DNA of 64,000 bases from the NCBI GenBank assembly GCA_016720465.1, contig JADKKO010000001.1, positions 558,001-622,000 on the forward strand. The letters run 5' to 3'. Within the stretch, counting starts at the first letter, position 1. The number at the start of each line of letters is the position of its first letter. The position numbers and the translations under genes were made by a program. A model generated the notes under the pieces. That model searched no databases. It was given only the letters and a program-made list of their open reading frames with translations, and was not told where the DNA came from. Source of the stretch: Holophagaceae bacterium (GTDB lineage: Bacteria > Acidobacteriota > Holophagae > Holophagales > Holophagaceae). This document shows positions 34,816 through 45,993 of the stretch, piece by piece.

Positions 34816-35265
34816 ATGCTTTCCATTGTTTCTGCCCTCGCCATGACCGCCCTCGCGGTGCTCCCGCAAACCGCGGAAGCGCCGAAACCGGCCTGGTCCG
34901 CCACCACCCTGGAAGCCGCGGCCACCGAGGCCAACAAGGCAGTGCTGAAAAACGGCAAGGCCATGGCCGTCACCGGCGAGGTGGTGGATCTGTCCTGCTA
35001 CATCCAGCTCGGCAAGCGCGGCGATGGGCACAAGGCCTGCGGCGCCAAGTGCGTCACCAACGGCGCTCCCGTGGGCATCGTCACCAAGGAGAACAAGGTC
35101 TACATGTTGGTGGCCGAGCAGCACCACCCGCGCCGCGACGGGCAGCTCGGCTTCGCCAAGGAATACGCTGAGAAGATGGGGACCACCGTCACCATCCATG
35201 GCATGTTGAGCGAATTCGGCGGGATCCCCACCATCTTCGTGGAAGCCACCCCAGCGGCGAAGTAG
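34816..35265 (+). CDS. Secreted small protein, unknown function
   Basis: 149 residues with a signal peptide (~1-22, MLSIVSALAMTALAVLPQTAEA). The ribosome-binding site is GGAGGA just before the ATG. The core VTGEVVDLSCYIQLGKRGDGHKACGAKCVTNGAPVGIV has three Cys and one His in a tight pattern that could bind a metal or form disulfides. The C-terminal VTIHGMLSEFGGIPTIFVE suggests an OB-like beta fold. I recognise no functional family. A strong terminator follows. Confidence 0.75.
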   Translation: MLSIVSALAMTALAVLPQTAEAPKPAWSATTLEAAATEANKAVLKNGKAMAVTGEVVDLSCYIQLGKRGDGHKACGAKCVTNGAPVGIVTKENKVYMLVAEQHHPRRDGQLGFAKEYAEKMGTTVTIHGMLSEFGGIPTIFVEATPAAK

Positions 35266-35283
35266 GAACCCGGATGGCATTAT

Positions 35284-35313
35284 GGAAGGGGGCCCGCTCG
35301 CGGGCCCCCTTCC
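35284..35313. terminator. Bidirectional terminator
   Basis: GGAAGGGGGCCCG (35284-35296) and CGGGCCCCCTTCC (35301-35313) form a perfect 13-bp stem with a 4-base loop between two convergent genes. Poly-T tracts are short on both sides, so the extreme GC stem would do most of the work. Confidence 0.7.
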
Positions 35314-35315
35314 GT

Positions 35316-36188
35316 CTACCGGTCCAGCCCGGCCTTTGGGTCCCGCAGCTCCCGGTGCTGCACGAGCAGGCGGGGCGTGAGATTCTCCAGACGCTGCGCG
35401 AGCATTTCCGCCAACGCCACGCTGCGGTGTTGGCCGCCGGTGCAGCCGATGGCCACGTTGAAGTAGGCGCGGCCCTCGGCCTCCACCTGGGGCCAGCACC
35501 AGCGGATCCAGTCCTCCACCCGGGAAAGGAATCCCGTGAAGCCTTCGTTACCCAACAGGTAGTCGCGCACAGCGTCGTCCTTGCCCGTCAGCGGCCGCAG
35601 GTCGGGGCGATAGTAGGGGTTGGGCAGGAAGCGGGCATCGAGCACCACGTCGGCCTCGGCAGGCAGGCCGAATTTGTACCCGAAGCTGAGGAGCCGGAGC
35701 GATGTCCCATGCTCCGGCAGGTCGGGCAGCATTTCCTTGAGCCGGGCCCTCAACTGGCTCAGGGTGAGGCGGCTGGAATCCAGGATCAGGGTGGCCTGCG
35801 CCCTCACGGGCTCCAGGAGCTTGCGTTCCCGGGCGATGCCTTCGGCCACGCTGCCCTCCCCGGCCATGGGGTGGGGCCTGCGGGTCTCGGAGAAGCGGCA
35901 CAGGAGCACGTCGTCGGTGGCTTCGAGGAAGAGGAGTTGCGGGGCCGTGCCCCGCGCCCGAAGTCGGCTGATGAGCTCACCTACTTCCGATGGGAATTCC
36001 AGATGCCGGCTGTCCATGCCCACCGCCAGCCTGCCTAGGCCAGGGTTCACCCGCGCCTCGATCTCGATCAATTGCTCGATGAGCGGCGCGGGGACATTGT
36101 CCAGGGCCGTGCAACCTGCGTCTTCCAGCGCGCCCAGCACTGCCCGGCGGCCGGCGCCCGAAAGACCCGTCACGATGAGGAGTTCCAT
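35316..36188 (-). CDS. rapZ: RapZ/YvcJ family nucleotide-binding protein with altered P-loop
   Basis: A 290-residue RapZ/YvcJ family protein, known as an RNase adapter and glucosamine-6-phosphate sensor in Escherichia coli. The N-terminal kinase-like domain opens IVTGLSGAGRRAVLGALEDAGCTALDNVP. The Walker A GxxGxGK(S/T) has become GLSGAGRR, so the invariant Lys and the following Ser/Thr are both Arg. The C-terminal domain keeps IGCTGGQHRSVALAEMLAQRL, the family signature. The loss of the P-loop Lys suggests that nucleotide binding is weakened or lost while the C-terminal domain may still work. Confidence 0.9.
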   Translation of the reverse strand: MELLIVTGLSGAGRRAVLGALEDAGCTALDNVPAPLIEQLIEIEARVNPGLGRLAVGMDSRHLEFPSEVGELISRLRARGTAPQLLFLEATDDVLLCRFSETRRPHPMAGEGSVAEGIARERKLLEPVRAQATLILDSSRLTLSQLRARLKEMLPDLPEHGTSLRLLSFGYKFGLPAEADVVLDARFLPNPYYRPDLRPLTGKDDAVRDYLLGNEGFTGFLSRVEDWIRWCWPQVEAEGRAYFNVAIGCTGGQHRSVALAEMLAQRLENLTPRLLVQHRELRDPKAGLDR

Positions 36189-36269
36189 GGATCAAGGCTA
36201 ACGCAGGTGCGGGATCTGAGGTACCAAGGCTGGAGAGTGGGGCCCGGAACCTTTCTTCACTCCGCGCCC

Positions 36270-36704
36270 TCACCCCTGTTGCAGGTAGCCATGCAGATCC
36301 TCGGCGATCCGGTCCATTCCGAGGAAAAAATGGAAGGGCGGATGGACGGTCCCATCGCGGCAGATGACCTTCAAGCTCCAGAGCCCCATGAGCCTGGACC
36401 CTACGCTCGATTCCAACCGCAGTTCGGCGATGGAGGCGGAGTCCAATTGGATGGACCCCAGGCGGGTGCCGAGGGGTGTCTTCAGGTTGTAGCTGAGCCC
36501 GCGCGCCGCGCTGATGCGGATCCAGGAGCCGGACACATAGCGCAGGGCGAAGAGCAGGACCGGGATCCAGAGCGCCCAGACCAGGAGAGCCCAGCGGTGC
36601 GCCGCGGGCCACAGCAGCGCGGTGCTCAGGGCGGCGAAGACCGCCACTCCCAACAGCAGCCGCTTGGAGGGCTGCAGATGGCGGTCCGGCAGGATCAGTT
36701 TCAT
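36270..36704 (-). CDS. Small two-helix membrane protein (PH-like domain)
   Basis: 144 residues. Two hydrophobic segments lie close together (LLLGVAVFAALSTALLW and WALLVWALWIPVLLFAL, ~16-52). A basic/beta-rich cytoplasmic part follows (GSWIRISAARGLSYNLKTPLGTRLGSIQLDSASIAELRLESS...), which resembles bacterial PH-domain proteins. Function unknown. It lies 21 bases after the secA stop codon on the same strand, so it may be co-transcribed. Confidence 0.72.
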   Translation of the reverse strand: MKLILPDRHLQPSKRLLLGVAVFAALSTALLWPAAHRWALLVWALWIPVLLFALRYVSGSWIRISAARGLSYNLKTPLGTRLGSIQLDSASIAELRLESSVGSRLMGLWSLKVICRDGTVHPPFHFFLGMDRIAEDLHGYLQQG

Positions 36705-36725
36705 GGATGCGGAGCCAGATCCGCC

Positions 36726-39368
<2,643 letters not shown>

Positions 39369-39459
39369 GAGGGCTTCCAATCACGTAAACCGTTGATTGT
39401 ACCGCGTGAATCGGATGTTTCCAAAGCCTATAAACCGGCGCACAGCCCAGTTTCACGGA

Positions 39460-39915
39460 TCATTGGTGGTCGCCCTTGCGCACGCGGTCCATTTCACGCT
39501 TGCTTTCGCGCGCTTTCAGCGCCTCCCGCTTGTCGCCCTGGGTCTTGCCGCTGGCCAGGGCGATCTTCACCTTGATGATGTTCTTCTCGTTCAGGTAGAT
39601 GGCCAAGGGGATGATCGTGAAGCCCTTGCGGACCGAGCGGGACAGGATCTTGGCGATTTCCGCGCGGTTCAGCAGCAGCTTGCGGGGCCGCAGCGGGTCA
39701 TGGTTGGAATCGGTGCCGAATTTGTAGGGCGAGATGTTCGCCTGCTTGAGCCACAGTTCACCGTCCTGCGCGTCCACATAGGCATCCTGCAGCTGGCCGT
39801 GGCCTCCGCGCAGAGCCTTGACCTCCGTGCCCACCAGGACAAGCCCCGCCTCCCACGTATCCTCGATGTGGTAGTCGTGGAAGGCTTTGCGGTTTCGGAC
39901 TAGATCTTCACCCAT
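39460..39915 (-). CDS. smpB: SsrA-binding protein
   Basis: A 151-residue tmRNA-binding protein for trans-translation, which rescues stalled ribosomes. Family landmarks are NRKAFHDYHIEDTWEAGLVLVGTEVKALRGG, the LRPRKLLLNRAEIAKI loop, GFTIIPLAIYLNEKNIIKVKIALASGK and the basic tail that inserts in the ribosomal mRNA channel. No tmRNA gene was seen in the window. Confidence 0.97.
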   Translation of the reverse strand: MGEDLVRNRKAFHDYHIEDTWEAGLVLVGTEVKALRGGHGQLQDAYVDAQDGELWLKQANISPYKFGTDSNHDPLRPRKLLLNRAEIAKILSRSVRKGFTIIPLAIYLNEKNIIKVKIALASGKTQGDKREALKARESKREMDRVRKGDHQ

Positions 39916-39978
39916 GGACTTAAGTCTAGCGGTTCATTCCGGAAAACAGTCGGCCACGGATCGCGCGGATCGCCACCG

Positions 39979-40932
39979 TCAAAGCCCATCCACCGGCCCA
40001 TCGGCTTCGGCATACAAAGGATGGCTGAGGTAGCGTTCGCCGGTGTCGCAGAGCACCGCGACAACCGTTTTCCCTTCCCCCAGCTCGGCGGCGACCTTGA
40101 GCGCCGCGTGGACGATGGCGCCGGTGGAGATGCCCGAGAACAGGGCTTCTTCGCGGGTCAGGCGGCGGGCCATGGCGACTGCATCCTCGTAGCTCACATC
40201 TTCCACCCGCTGGAAGGCCTCGCGATTCAAGATGCCCGGAACGAAATTCGGACCGATGCCCTGGATTTTGTTGGGACCCGTCGTGCCCTTGCTCAGCAGC
40301 GGCGAGGTTTCGGGTTCCACCGCCACCACGAGCGTTCCAGGCTTGCGTTGCGCCAGCACCTCGCCCACGCCGGTCACGGTGCCGCCGGTGCCCACGCCCG
40401 CCACGAAGGCATCCAGTTCAGGCACTTGTTCCAGAATTTCGAGGGCCGTGGTCTTGCGGTGCACGTCCGGGTTCGCGGGGTTGTCGAACTGGCGCACCAG
40501 GAAATAGCTCGAATCGCCCGCGGCGATCTCCTCGGCCTTCTCCACAGCCGCTTTCATGCCGCCCGCCCCGGGCGTCAGCACGATCTGCGCGCCGTAGGCC
40601 TTGAGCAGCGCGCGGCGTTCCAGCGTCATGGTGTCGGGCATCACGAGAAGAATCGGATAGCCCTTGGCCGCGGCGATGAAAGCCAGGCCGATGCCGGTGT
40701 TGCCGCTGGTGGCTTCCAGGATCTTCATGCCGGGTTTCAGCGCGCCTTGGCCCTCGGCCTCGCGGATCATGTTCAAGGCGATGCGGTCCTTCACGCTGCC
40801 ACCTGGATTGGCGCTCTCCAGCTTGACGAAGACCCTGGCTGAACCCTTTGGCACGACACGGTTCAGGCGCACCACCGGCGTGCAGCCCACCAGGTCGTAA
40901 ATGTGATCGACGCGATTGGGGCGCTGGGGCAT
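39979..40932 (-). CDS. cysK: Cysteine synthase (O-acetylserine sulfhydrylase)
   Basis: A 317-residue PLP enzyme that makes cysteine from O-acetylserine and sulfide. The start at ATG 40932 is supported by AAGGAG 6 bases before it. The PLP-binding Lys is in ANPGGSVKDRIALN; the substrate loop is EATSGNTGIGLAF; the phosphate-binding loop is GTGGTVTGVGE. The length and motif set match CysK/CysM. Cystathionine beta-synthase-like activity cannot be excluded from sequence. Confidence 0.93.
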   Translation of the reverse strand: MPQRPNRVDHIYDLVGCTPVVRLNRVVPKGSARVFVKLESANPGGSVKDRIALNMIREAEGQGALKPGMKILEATSGNTGIGLAFIAAAKGYPILLVMPDTMTLERRALLKAYGAQIVLTPGAGGMKAAVEKAEEIAAGDSSYFLVRQFDNPANPDVHRKTTALEILEQVPELDAFVAGVGTGGTVTGVGEVLAQRKPGTLVVAVEPETSPLLSKGTTGPNKIQGIGPNFVPGILNREAFQRVEDVSYEDAVAMARRLTREEALFSGISTGAIVHAALKVAAELGEGKTVVAVLCDTGERYLSHPLYAEADGPVDGL

Positions 40933-41148
40933 GCGGGTCTCCTTGAAGGTCCCACCAGCATACAAAGCCTACTTTTTTGGTCAACTTTAAATTTTTAAGT
41001 CAGAAAAGAACCACGCGGAGGGTCGCGGAGAGGCGGAGGGGAGCGGAGGCTAGGTGCTAAATGAGCGCCCGACGCTTGATCAGACCGATGTGCTTCGTGG
41101 CCTTCGTTCTCTTCCAAACCTTCTCGTGGCTGCTTGAAGAATCTGTCC

Positions 41149-42570
41149 TCAGGGGATCTCGTAGACCGTGAGGGCCTCCCGGATGCCGCGCAGCGAGGCC
41201 TGCTGGGGCATGGCCTGGATGCCGCGGCCAGCCAGGAGCCGGGCCACACCCGGATTGGACACCACGGGCTCGGTGGTGAAGATGGTGTTCGACTGGGCGA
41301 GGCCCTGCACCCGGGCGGCGATGTTCACGGTCTGCCCGAAATAGTCCAGCCGTTCGTTGAGGGTCACCGCCAGGCAGGGACCTTCATGAAGGCCGATCTT
41401 CAACAAGAGGTCTTCCCGGTCCACGGGCTCGTTGAGCAGGCCCATGGCTTCCCGCATGCGGAGCGCCGCCTGGAGACCCCGTTCCGGCGTGGGGAAGGTG
41501 GCCATCACCGCGTCGCCGATGGTCTTCACCACGGAGCCGGATTCCGAACCGACCACCTCGTGCAGCACCCGGAAATGCGCGCGGACCAGGTCGTAGGCCA
41601 CCAGGTCGCCCACCCGTTCGTAGAGTTCTGTGGAGCCCTTCAGGTCCGTGAAGAGGAAGGTCAGGCTCGTGATCTTGAGGCGCTGGTTGATGTCCAGCGT
41701 GTCGGCCCGGTAGAGATCCCGGAAAGTCTGGCGGGTCAGCAGGTCCTTCGCGGTGAGGAAGCGGCGGCGGTGGCCCATCAGCTCGTGGAGCTGGTCGTTG
41801 GCGATGAAGATCCCGGGCAGCACGCGGTGGTCCGTCTGATTCTCCAGCGTGAGGCGCAGGGGGCCTGGCCGCAGCTGCAGGGTGCCCGTAGGAGCGCTGG
41901 CTTCGTTGAACACCATGGTCAGATCCTGGCGTTCGCGGGTGGGCTCGCCCTGGACATCGAGGAACATCGCCGAGTGGGTGACGCCATCGAACACGATGAT
42001 GAATTCCGCCGGGAGCTGGACATTCAGGATGCACTTCCCCCGGGCCGGGATCTCATCGGCATCGAGGGTCAGCGAGGCCAGCAGGTCCTTGAAGGCGGGG
42101 CCCTCAGGAAAGCGGATGCCCGAGCCCCAAAAAATCTGGCGGTAGTAGTCCCACATGGGCAGCGAATGGGGATCGTGGGCGGCAATCCGGCGGACGCCGG
42201 GGCTCACGGTGAAGCTCACCTCCACCATCTCGTCCAGAGTGGGCTCATAGCCTCCGGCGCACAGGGAGCAGTAGTAGGTGGCCTTGTCCACGGACTTAAG
42301 ACTGTGCGCAGCCTCCAGCACACCGCCGCAGCCCGGGCAAAGCAGATCCCAGGAAAGTTCAAAGAGGCCGAGGTGGGAGGCGTGGACGAAGGCGTCCACG
42401 CACTGGCCTTCATCAAGGCCAGAGCGGGCGGCGAATTCGTAGGCGTTCACGCGGATGAGGTCCCTGTCCTCGCCTTCCCGCACGAGGCGCTCGATGGCTT
42501 CGGCGGCCTGAGCGCCCTGGGGGCCGACCACCTGCCGGAGCAGGGTGAATCTTGAGGCTGCGTCGCTCAC
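41149..42570 (-). CDS. Zinc-ribbon adenylate cyclase (class III)
   Basis: 473 residues from the GTG at 42570 (VSDAASRFTLL); the same frame runs open further upstream into the divergent rluA gene, so the start is chosen by position and composition. The N-terminal region holds a zinc ribbon (LLCPGCGGVLEAAHSL with ATYYCSLCAGGYEP). A middle domain of unknown function, similar to that of other DUF5939-type cyclases, follows. The C-terminal cyclase domain has metal Asp residues in FLFTDLKGST and IGDAVMATF, Lys in VVKTIGD and Asp in RLDYFGQTVN, a Lys/Asp pair that indicates ATP as substrate. It differs from the Lys/Thr cyclase at 15739. Confidence 0.85.
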   Translation of the reverse strand: MSDAASRFTLLRQVVGPQGAQAAEAIERLVREGEDRDLIRVNAYEFAARSGLDEGQCVDAFVHASHLGLFELSWDLLCPGCGGVLEAAHSLKSVDKATYYCSLCAGGYEPTLDEMVEVSFTVSPGVRRIAAHDPHSLPMWDYYRQIFWGSGIRFPEGPAFKDLLASLTLDADEIPARGKCILNVQLPAEFIIVFDGVTHSAMFLDVQGEPTRERQDLTMVFNEASAPTGTLQLRPGPLRLTLENQTDHRVLPGIFIANDQLHELMGHRRRFLTAKDLLTRQTFRDLYRADTLDINQRLKITSLTFLFTDLKGSTELYERVGDLVAYDLVRAHFRVLHEVVGSESGSVVKTIGDAVMATFPTPERGLQAALRMREAMGLLNEPVDREDLLLKIGLHEGPCLAVTLNERLDYFGQTVNIAARVQGLAQSNTIFTTEPVVSNPGVARLLAGRGIQAMPQQASLRGIREALTVYEIP

Positions 42571-42639
42571 GCGGTCGAGTCTACGCCGGAATACCTCGCT
42601 TCTTGAGCGTTTTGTCAGCCCTTCCCGTAACCTGGATGA

Positions 42640-43509
42640 ATGGCGCTTCAGAAATGGACTTTTATATCGGGCACAGATGACACGGGTCTCCGGCTGGACC
42701 AGCTCGTGGCCAAGCGCACGGGCCTTTCGCGGCGGTCGGCCCGGGAAGCCCTGAAGCTGGGCGGCGTGCAGGCGGACCGCAAACGCGTCCGCGTGGCCGG
42801 AAAAATGGTCCAAGCAGGCATCGAGATCCGCGTGGCTTTCGATCCTGATCTGCCAGCCGTACCGACCCTGCACATCCAGGTGGTGTTTGAAGACCAGTGG
42901 CTCCTGGTGGTGAACAAGCCCGCGGGCATACCCACCCAGGGCACCTGGGCCTCGGACCGGCACGATTTGATGGCGTTGATCAAAACCCAACGGCCGGATT
43001 TGAAATTGTTTCTGCATCACCGGTTGGATCAGGGGACTTCGGGCCTGCTGATCTTTTCAAAGGACGCTTCCATCAACGCGGAACTGACCCGGAAATTCAC
43101 GGAACATGGCGTGCGCAAGACCTACCTCGCTCGGGTATCCAGACCCCTTGAAGCCTGCACCGTCAATCGGCCCATCGGGCGCCTTCGGAACGCCGTGCCC
43201 GGGCGCTTTGGGGTTGAAGGGGACTTGATGGAACCCAAGGAGGCCCTCACGACCTTCAGGCCCGCCACGCAGGAGGAATGCGCAGATTTGCCCCCAGGAC
43301 ACTGGATCATCGCCGAGCCCCGCACGGGCCGGACACACCAGATCCGGGTGCACTTGGCGAGCCTCGGCGCGCCTGTCCGTGGCGATAGGCTCTATGGCGG
43401 GGAGGAAGCGCCGGAATTGGAACTGCATGCCTGGAAGCTGGTCCTGGACCATCCCTCCACCGGGAAGGAAATCGAATTCCTGGCACCTCCGCGGTGGATC
43501 CAGGGATGA
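42640..43509 (+). CDS. RluA family pseudouridine synthase
   Basis: A 289-residue RNA pseudouridine synthase. An N-terminal S4 RNA-binding domain (~15-65, RLDQLVAKRTGLSRRSAREALKLGGVQADRK) precedes the catalytic domain with the active Asp in HHRLDQGTSGLLIFSKD. RTGRTHQIRVHLASLGAPVRGDRLYGG is the usual C-terminal signature. It acts on rRNA or tRNA uridines; the target site is not readable. Its stop overlaps the start of the next gene (ATGA at 43506-43509). Confidence 0.93.
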   Translation: MALQKWTFISGTDDTGLRLDQLVAKRTGLSRRSAREALKLGGVQADRKRVRVAGKMVQAGIEIRVAFDPDLPAVPTLHIQVVFEDQWLLVVNKPAGIPTQGTWASDRHDLMALIKTQRPDLKLFLHHRLDQGTSGLLIFSKDASINAELTRKFTEHGVRKTYLARVSRPLEACTVNRPIGRLRNAVPGRFGVEGDLMEPKEALTTFRPATQEECADLPPGHWIIAEPRTGRTHQIRVHLASLGAPVRGDRLYGGEEAPELELHAWKLVLDHPSTGKEIEFLAPPRWIQG

Positions 43510-44006
43510 AGATCTTCCGGCAGCTAGGATCCTGCGGCACCGCGATCGTCTTTCTGCCGCTCGCCTGGATCGCCGCCTGCTTTCTGGGCCGCGCTCTCGC
43601 GCAAAGCGGCTATGAACGCCAGATCACCGGGCAGTCCAGGGCTTTCCGGATGCCGGAGGCTGCGGTTCCAGGCGGCGGCACGGTCGTGGAAGATCCCCTG
43701 GCCTTGGCAGAACTTCAGAAATATTTACGGATCTGGAATCTTGAGCCCGGCGCCTGCCCTGCTTTTCCGGACGCCTCGCGAATGCCATGGAGTTGGAATC
43801 CCCTGCATGGCTCCGCCACCATGATGCGCCTCCAGCAGAAGCAATCCTTCCTGCAGAGCCAGCATCACGAGGTGCGCCGGCAATCCACCGGAAACGGACA
43901 GTTCCGCTACTTCATCCAGCCCGATAAGGAAGCCGCGCTGGGGGGCCGCCGCTTCAGCCTGGATGTACGAGGCGATTCCATCCAACAAGCCCGGGAATTG
44001 AAATGA
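43506..44006 (+). CDS. Uncharacterised exported or anchored protein
   Basis: 166 residues starting at the ATG that overlaps the pseudouridine synthase stop. The N-terminus (MKIFRQLGSCGTAIVFLPLAWIAACFLGRALA) is a signal peptide or anchor. The rest contains no motif I recognise. Translational coupling on both sides (ATGA overlaps at 43506-43509 and 44003-44006) ties it to the RNA-modification and lipid-kinase genes. Confidence 0.72.
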   Translation: MKIFRQLGSCGTAIVFLPLAWIAACFLGRALAQSGYERQITGQSRAFRMPEAAVPGGGTVVEDPLALAELQKYLRIWNLEPGACPAFPDASRMPWSWNPLHGSATMMRLQQKQSFLQSQHHEVRRQSTGNGQFRYFIQPDKEAALGGRRFSLDVRGDSIQQARELK

Positions 44007-44953
44007 AACTCCCCTTGCTATACAACCCGCTCGCTGGGACCTCCCGGAAAGATCCAGACTCCCTCCTGGCAGGGCTTCCGCCCGGCCATCGCGCGCGGAT
44101 CGAGCCCATCGCCTTCGGCCCCCCCTATGATTTCACCCCCCACATCGAACAGGCCCGAGCCGCCGGCGGACCGCTCCTGGTGTGGGGCGGCGATGGAACG
44201 ATCCACCACGCGGGCATCGCGCTCTCGGCCGCGGGCTGCCCGGTGCCCCTGGCGGCGGTTCCCGGGGGCAGCGGCAACGGCCTGGTGCGGGGCCTGCGGA
44301 CGCCCCTAGAGCCCAGTGGCGCAGTGCTGCGGTTGCTCGAAGGCCGGGAATTGCGCATGGACCTGCCCCGGATCGACGGAGAAGCCTTTTTAAATCTCTG
44401 CGGGACAGGGTTCGAGGCGGCCATCGCCCACGATTTCCACGGCGGCACCGACCGGGGTTTCCTGAGTTATGCCAGGCGTTCCATAAAATTGTGGCGGAAC
44501 TTCGAGCCTTTCGGCCTGCGCTGGGATGCGCTTCAGCCTGAAACGGCGCCCCCAAAATCGCGAAGCGACCTCTTGCGGGCGGCCTGGAATGGCCCCGAGC
44601 CGCCGCTCCCGGACTTCGCCTGGAGCCTCTGCATCGCCAACCTGCCCCAATATGGCTCGGGATTCTGGATTGCGCCCCACGCGGATCCTGTCGACGGAAT
44701 CCTGCAGTGGGCAACCCTTGCCAAGCCCCGCAACCTGGACCTGCTGACGCAGCTGCCCTCGCTTTTCCGCGAGGGCGGCCGCACCCACCTGCGCCAGGAG
44801 GGACGCCTCCTCAGGGCGACCCTCCGCCTGGACCGCAGCCTGCCCTGGCATCTCGACGGCGAACCCGCCGAAGCCCGTGATCGCGCGGAATTCACACTGG
44901 AGCCCCAGGTCTTCAGGATGCAAGTGACGGATGCCTGCCCCTGGAAATCCTGA
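44003..44953 (+). CDS. Diacylglycerol/lipid kinase family protein
   Basis: A 316-residue kinase of the DagK/YegS-like family that phosphorylates lipids such as diacylglycerol or undecaprenol relatives. The N-terminal nucleotide-binding motif is LLVWGGDGTIHHAGIAL; the PGGSGNGLVRGLRTPLEPSGAVLRLLEG segment matches the family SGTGNDFAR-type loop. The C-terminal beta-rich domain contains DPVDGILQWATLAKP. A terminator follows directly. Confidence 0.88.
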   Translation: MKLPLLYNPLAGTSRKDPDSLLAGLPPGHRARIEPIAFGPPYDFTPHIEQARAAGGPLLVWGGDGTIHHAGIALSAAGCPVPLAAVPGGSGNGLVRGLRTPLEPSGAVLRLLEGRELRMDLPRIDGEAFLNLCGTGFEAAIAHDFHGGTDRGFLSYARRSIKLWRNFEPFGLRWDALQPETAPPKSRSDLLRAAWNGPEPPLPDFAWSLCIANLPQYGSGFWIAPHADPVDGILQWATLAKPRNLDLLTQLPSLFREGGRTHLRQEGRLLRATLRLDRSLPWHLDGEPAEARDRAEFTLEPQVFRMQVTDACPWKS

Positions 44954-44960
44954 GAAAAAA

Positions 44961-44985
44961 AACGGCACCCGAGGGTGCCGTTTTT
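44961..44985. terminator. Intrinsic terminator between convergent genes
   Basis: AACGGCACCC and GGGTGCCGTT (44961-44970 with 44973-44982) form a stem followed by TTTTT on the plus strand. The A-tract before it gives a T-run on the minus strand, so it can end transcription from both sides. Confidence 0.85.
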
Positions 44986-45001
44986 CAGATTGCCGGGGAG
45001 T

Positions 45002-45874
45002 TCACCACCAGCCTCGTCCCCGAGTGGAAGAACCGAAGCCCACCCAGGTGGGACGGCGGAATTGGGCGCTCATGTCCAGGTGGTTGCCCCATACACCCTG
45101 GGCAACCTTCACGTCCTTTAGATCCACGGTGGCCGGATCCCAGGAACGCTCGACGATGAGCTGGTAGGGATAGGCCTTGGAGGACATCCAACCCGGATCA
45201 TCCGCGACGACGTAGACCGCCTGGGCTTCGTCTTTGGGATTCTTGAAGGTCACTTCGGGGGTCCCGGTGGCGATCAGGTTCTGCAGCATCCCCTCCTGCA
45301 GATCGCCCCACTTGTTCATCATGACCAGACGGAACCAGCCGCGGTTCGTGTGGTTGAGGCTCACATGCAGCGTGCCTTTGGCGGGCACCACGAAGGCATA
45401 GCCTTTCCAGCCCTGGGGGAAGTCGGCGTAGTCGCTGACCTCGAGCGCGTCGTCCGCCACGCGGGTGCAGGCCACGAAACCCTGCCGGGACATGAACTGG
45501 ATCTCTGCAAAGATGTCCCGGTGGCCCCAGAACACGGAATTGGGCAGGAACACGCAAGGGTTCCAGTGCTGTTCCCGGCCATAAACGCGGGTGTGGACGC
45601 CGCTGGCCAGGACTCCATGCACGGCCGGTGCGTTCCCTGCGGATCTGCGGTCCGGCGCCACGGCAAGCGACGACCCGCGGGACCCTGGTGTTGCTCCGAT
45701 GGAACGGTCGGTGCCCAGGCCTCTCTGATCCGCTCCGCGGCTATCCGAGGACCCCCGCTGGGTCGGTGTCATCTGGCGTGAAGAGCCCTGGGACCTGCCA
45801 CGGTCCTGGCCCAACAGGCCGGTGGCCAGGCAGCCCAATGCTGTGATGGAAGCGATGATTCTGGGTCCGTTCAT
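45002..45874 (-). CDS. Uncharacterised secreted protein
   Basis: 290 residues from the ATG at 45874, chosen because AGGAGG precedes it by 7 bases; an open frame extends further upstream but without a good start. The signal peptide is ~1-22 (MNGPRIIASITALGCLATGLLG). A Ser/Gly/Arg-rich, probably disordered region (~24-80) leads to a compact C-terminal domain (~85-275) rich in aromatic residues. No family was recognised. It is divergent from murC across 119 bases. Confidence 0.75.
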   Translation of the reverse strand: MNGPRIIASITALGCLATGLLGQDRGRSQGSSRQMTPTQRGSSDSRGADQRGLGTDRSIGATPGSRGSSLAVAPDRRSAGNAPAVHGVLASGVHTRVYGREQHWNPCVFLPNSVFWGHRDIFAEIQFMSRQGFVACTRVADDALEVSDYADFPQGWKGYAFVVPAKGTLHVSLNHTNRGWFRLVMMNKWGDLQEGMLQNLIATGTPEVTFKNPKDEAQAVYVVADDPGWMSSKAYPYQLIVERSWDPATVDLKDVKVAQGVWGNHLDMSAQFRRPTWVGFGSSTRGRGWW

Positions 45875-45993
45875 GGGCACCTCCTGAAGTTGGTTGGGAT
45901 CCGGGAATGCAGCATCCAAAGCCGTGCCACTTCCTTCTAAGTGTGGGTCGACTGTGAAGACTATGCTAGAAGTTCTCCTGATCAGACGTTTGG

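Noticed and set aside
40985..41148. Possible small RNA or terminator in the purine-rich tract (repeated CGCGGAGG-type words) between the cyclase and cysK genes
   Set aside because: No stem with a T-run and no known RNA fold; only simple repeated words are seen.
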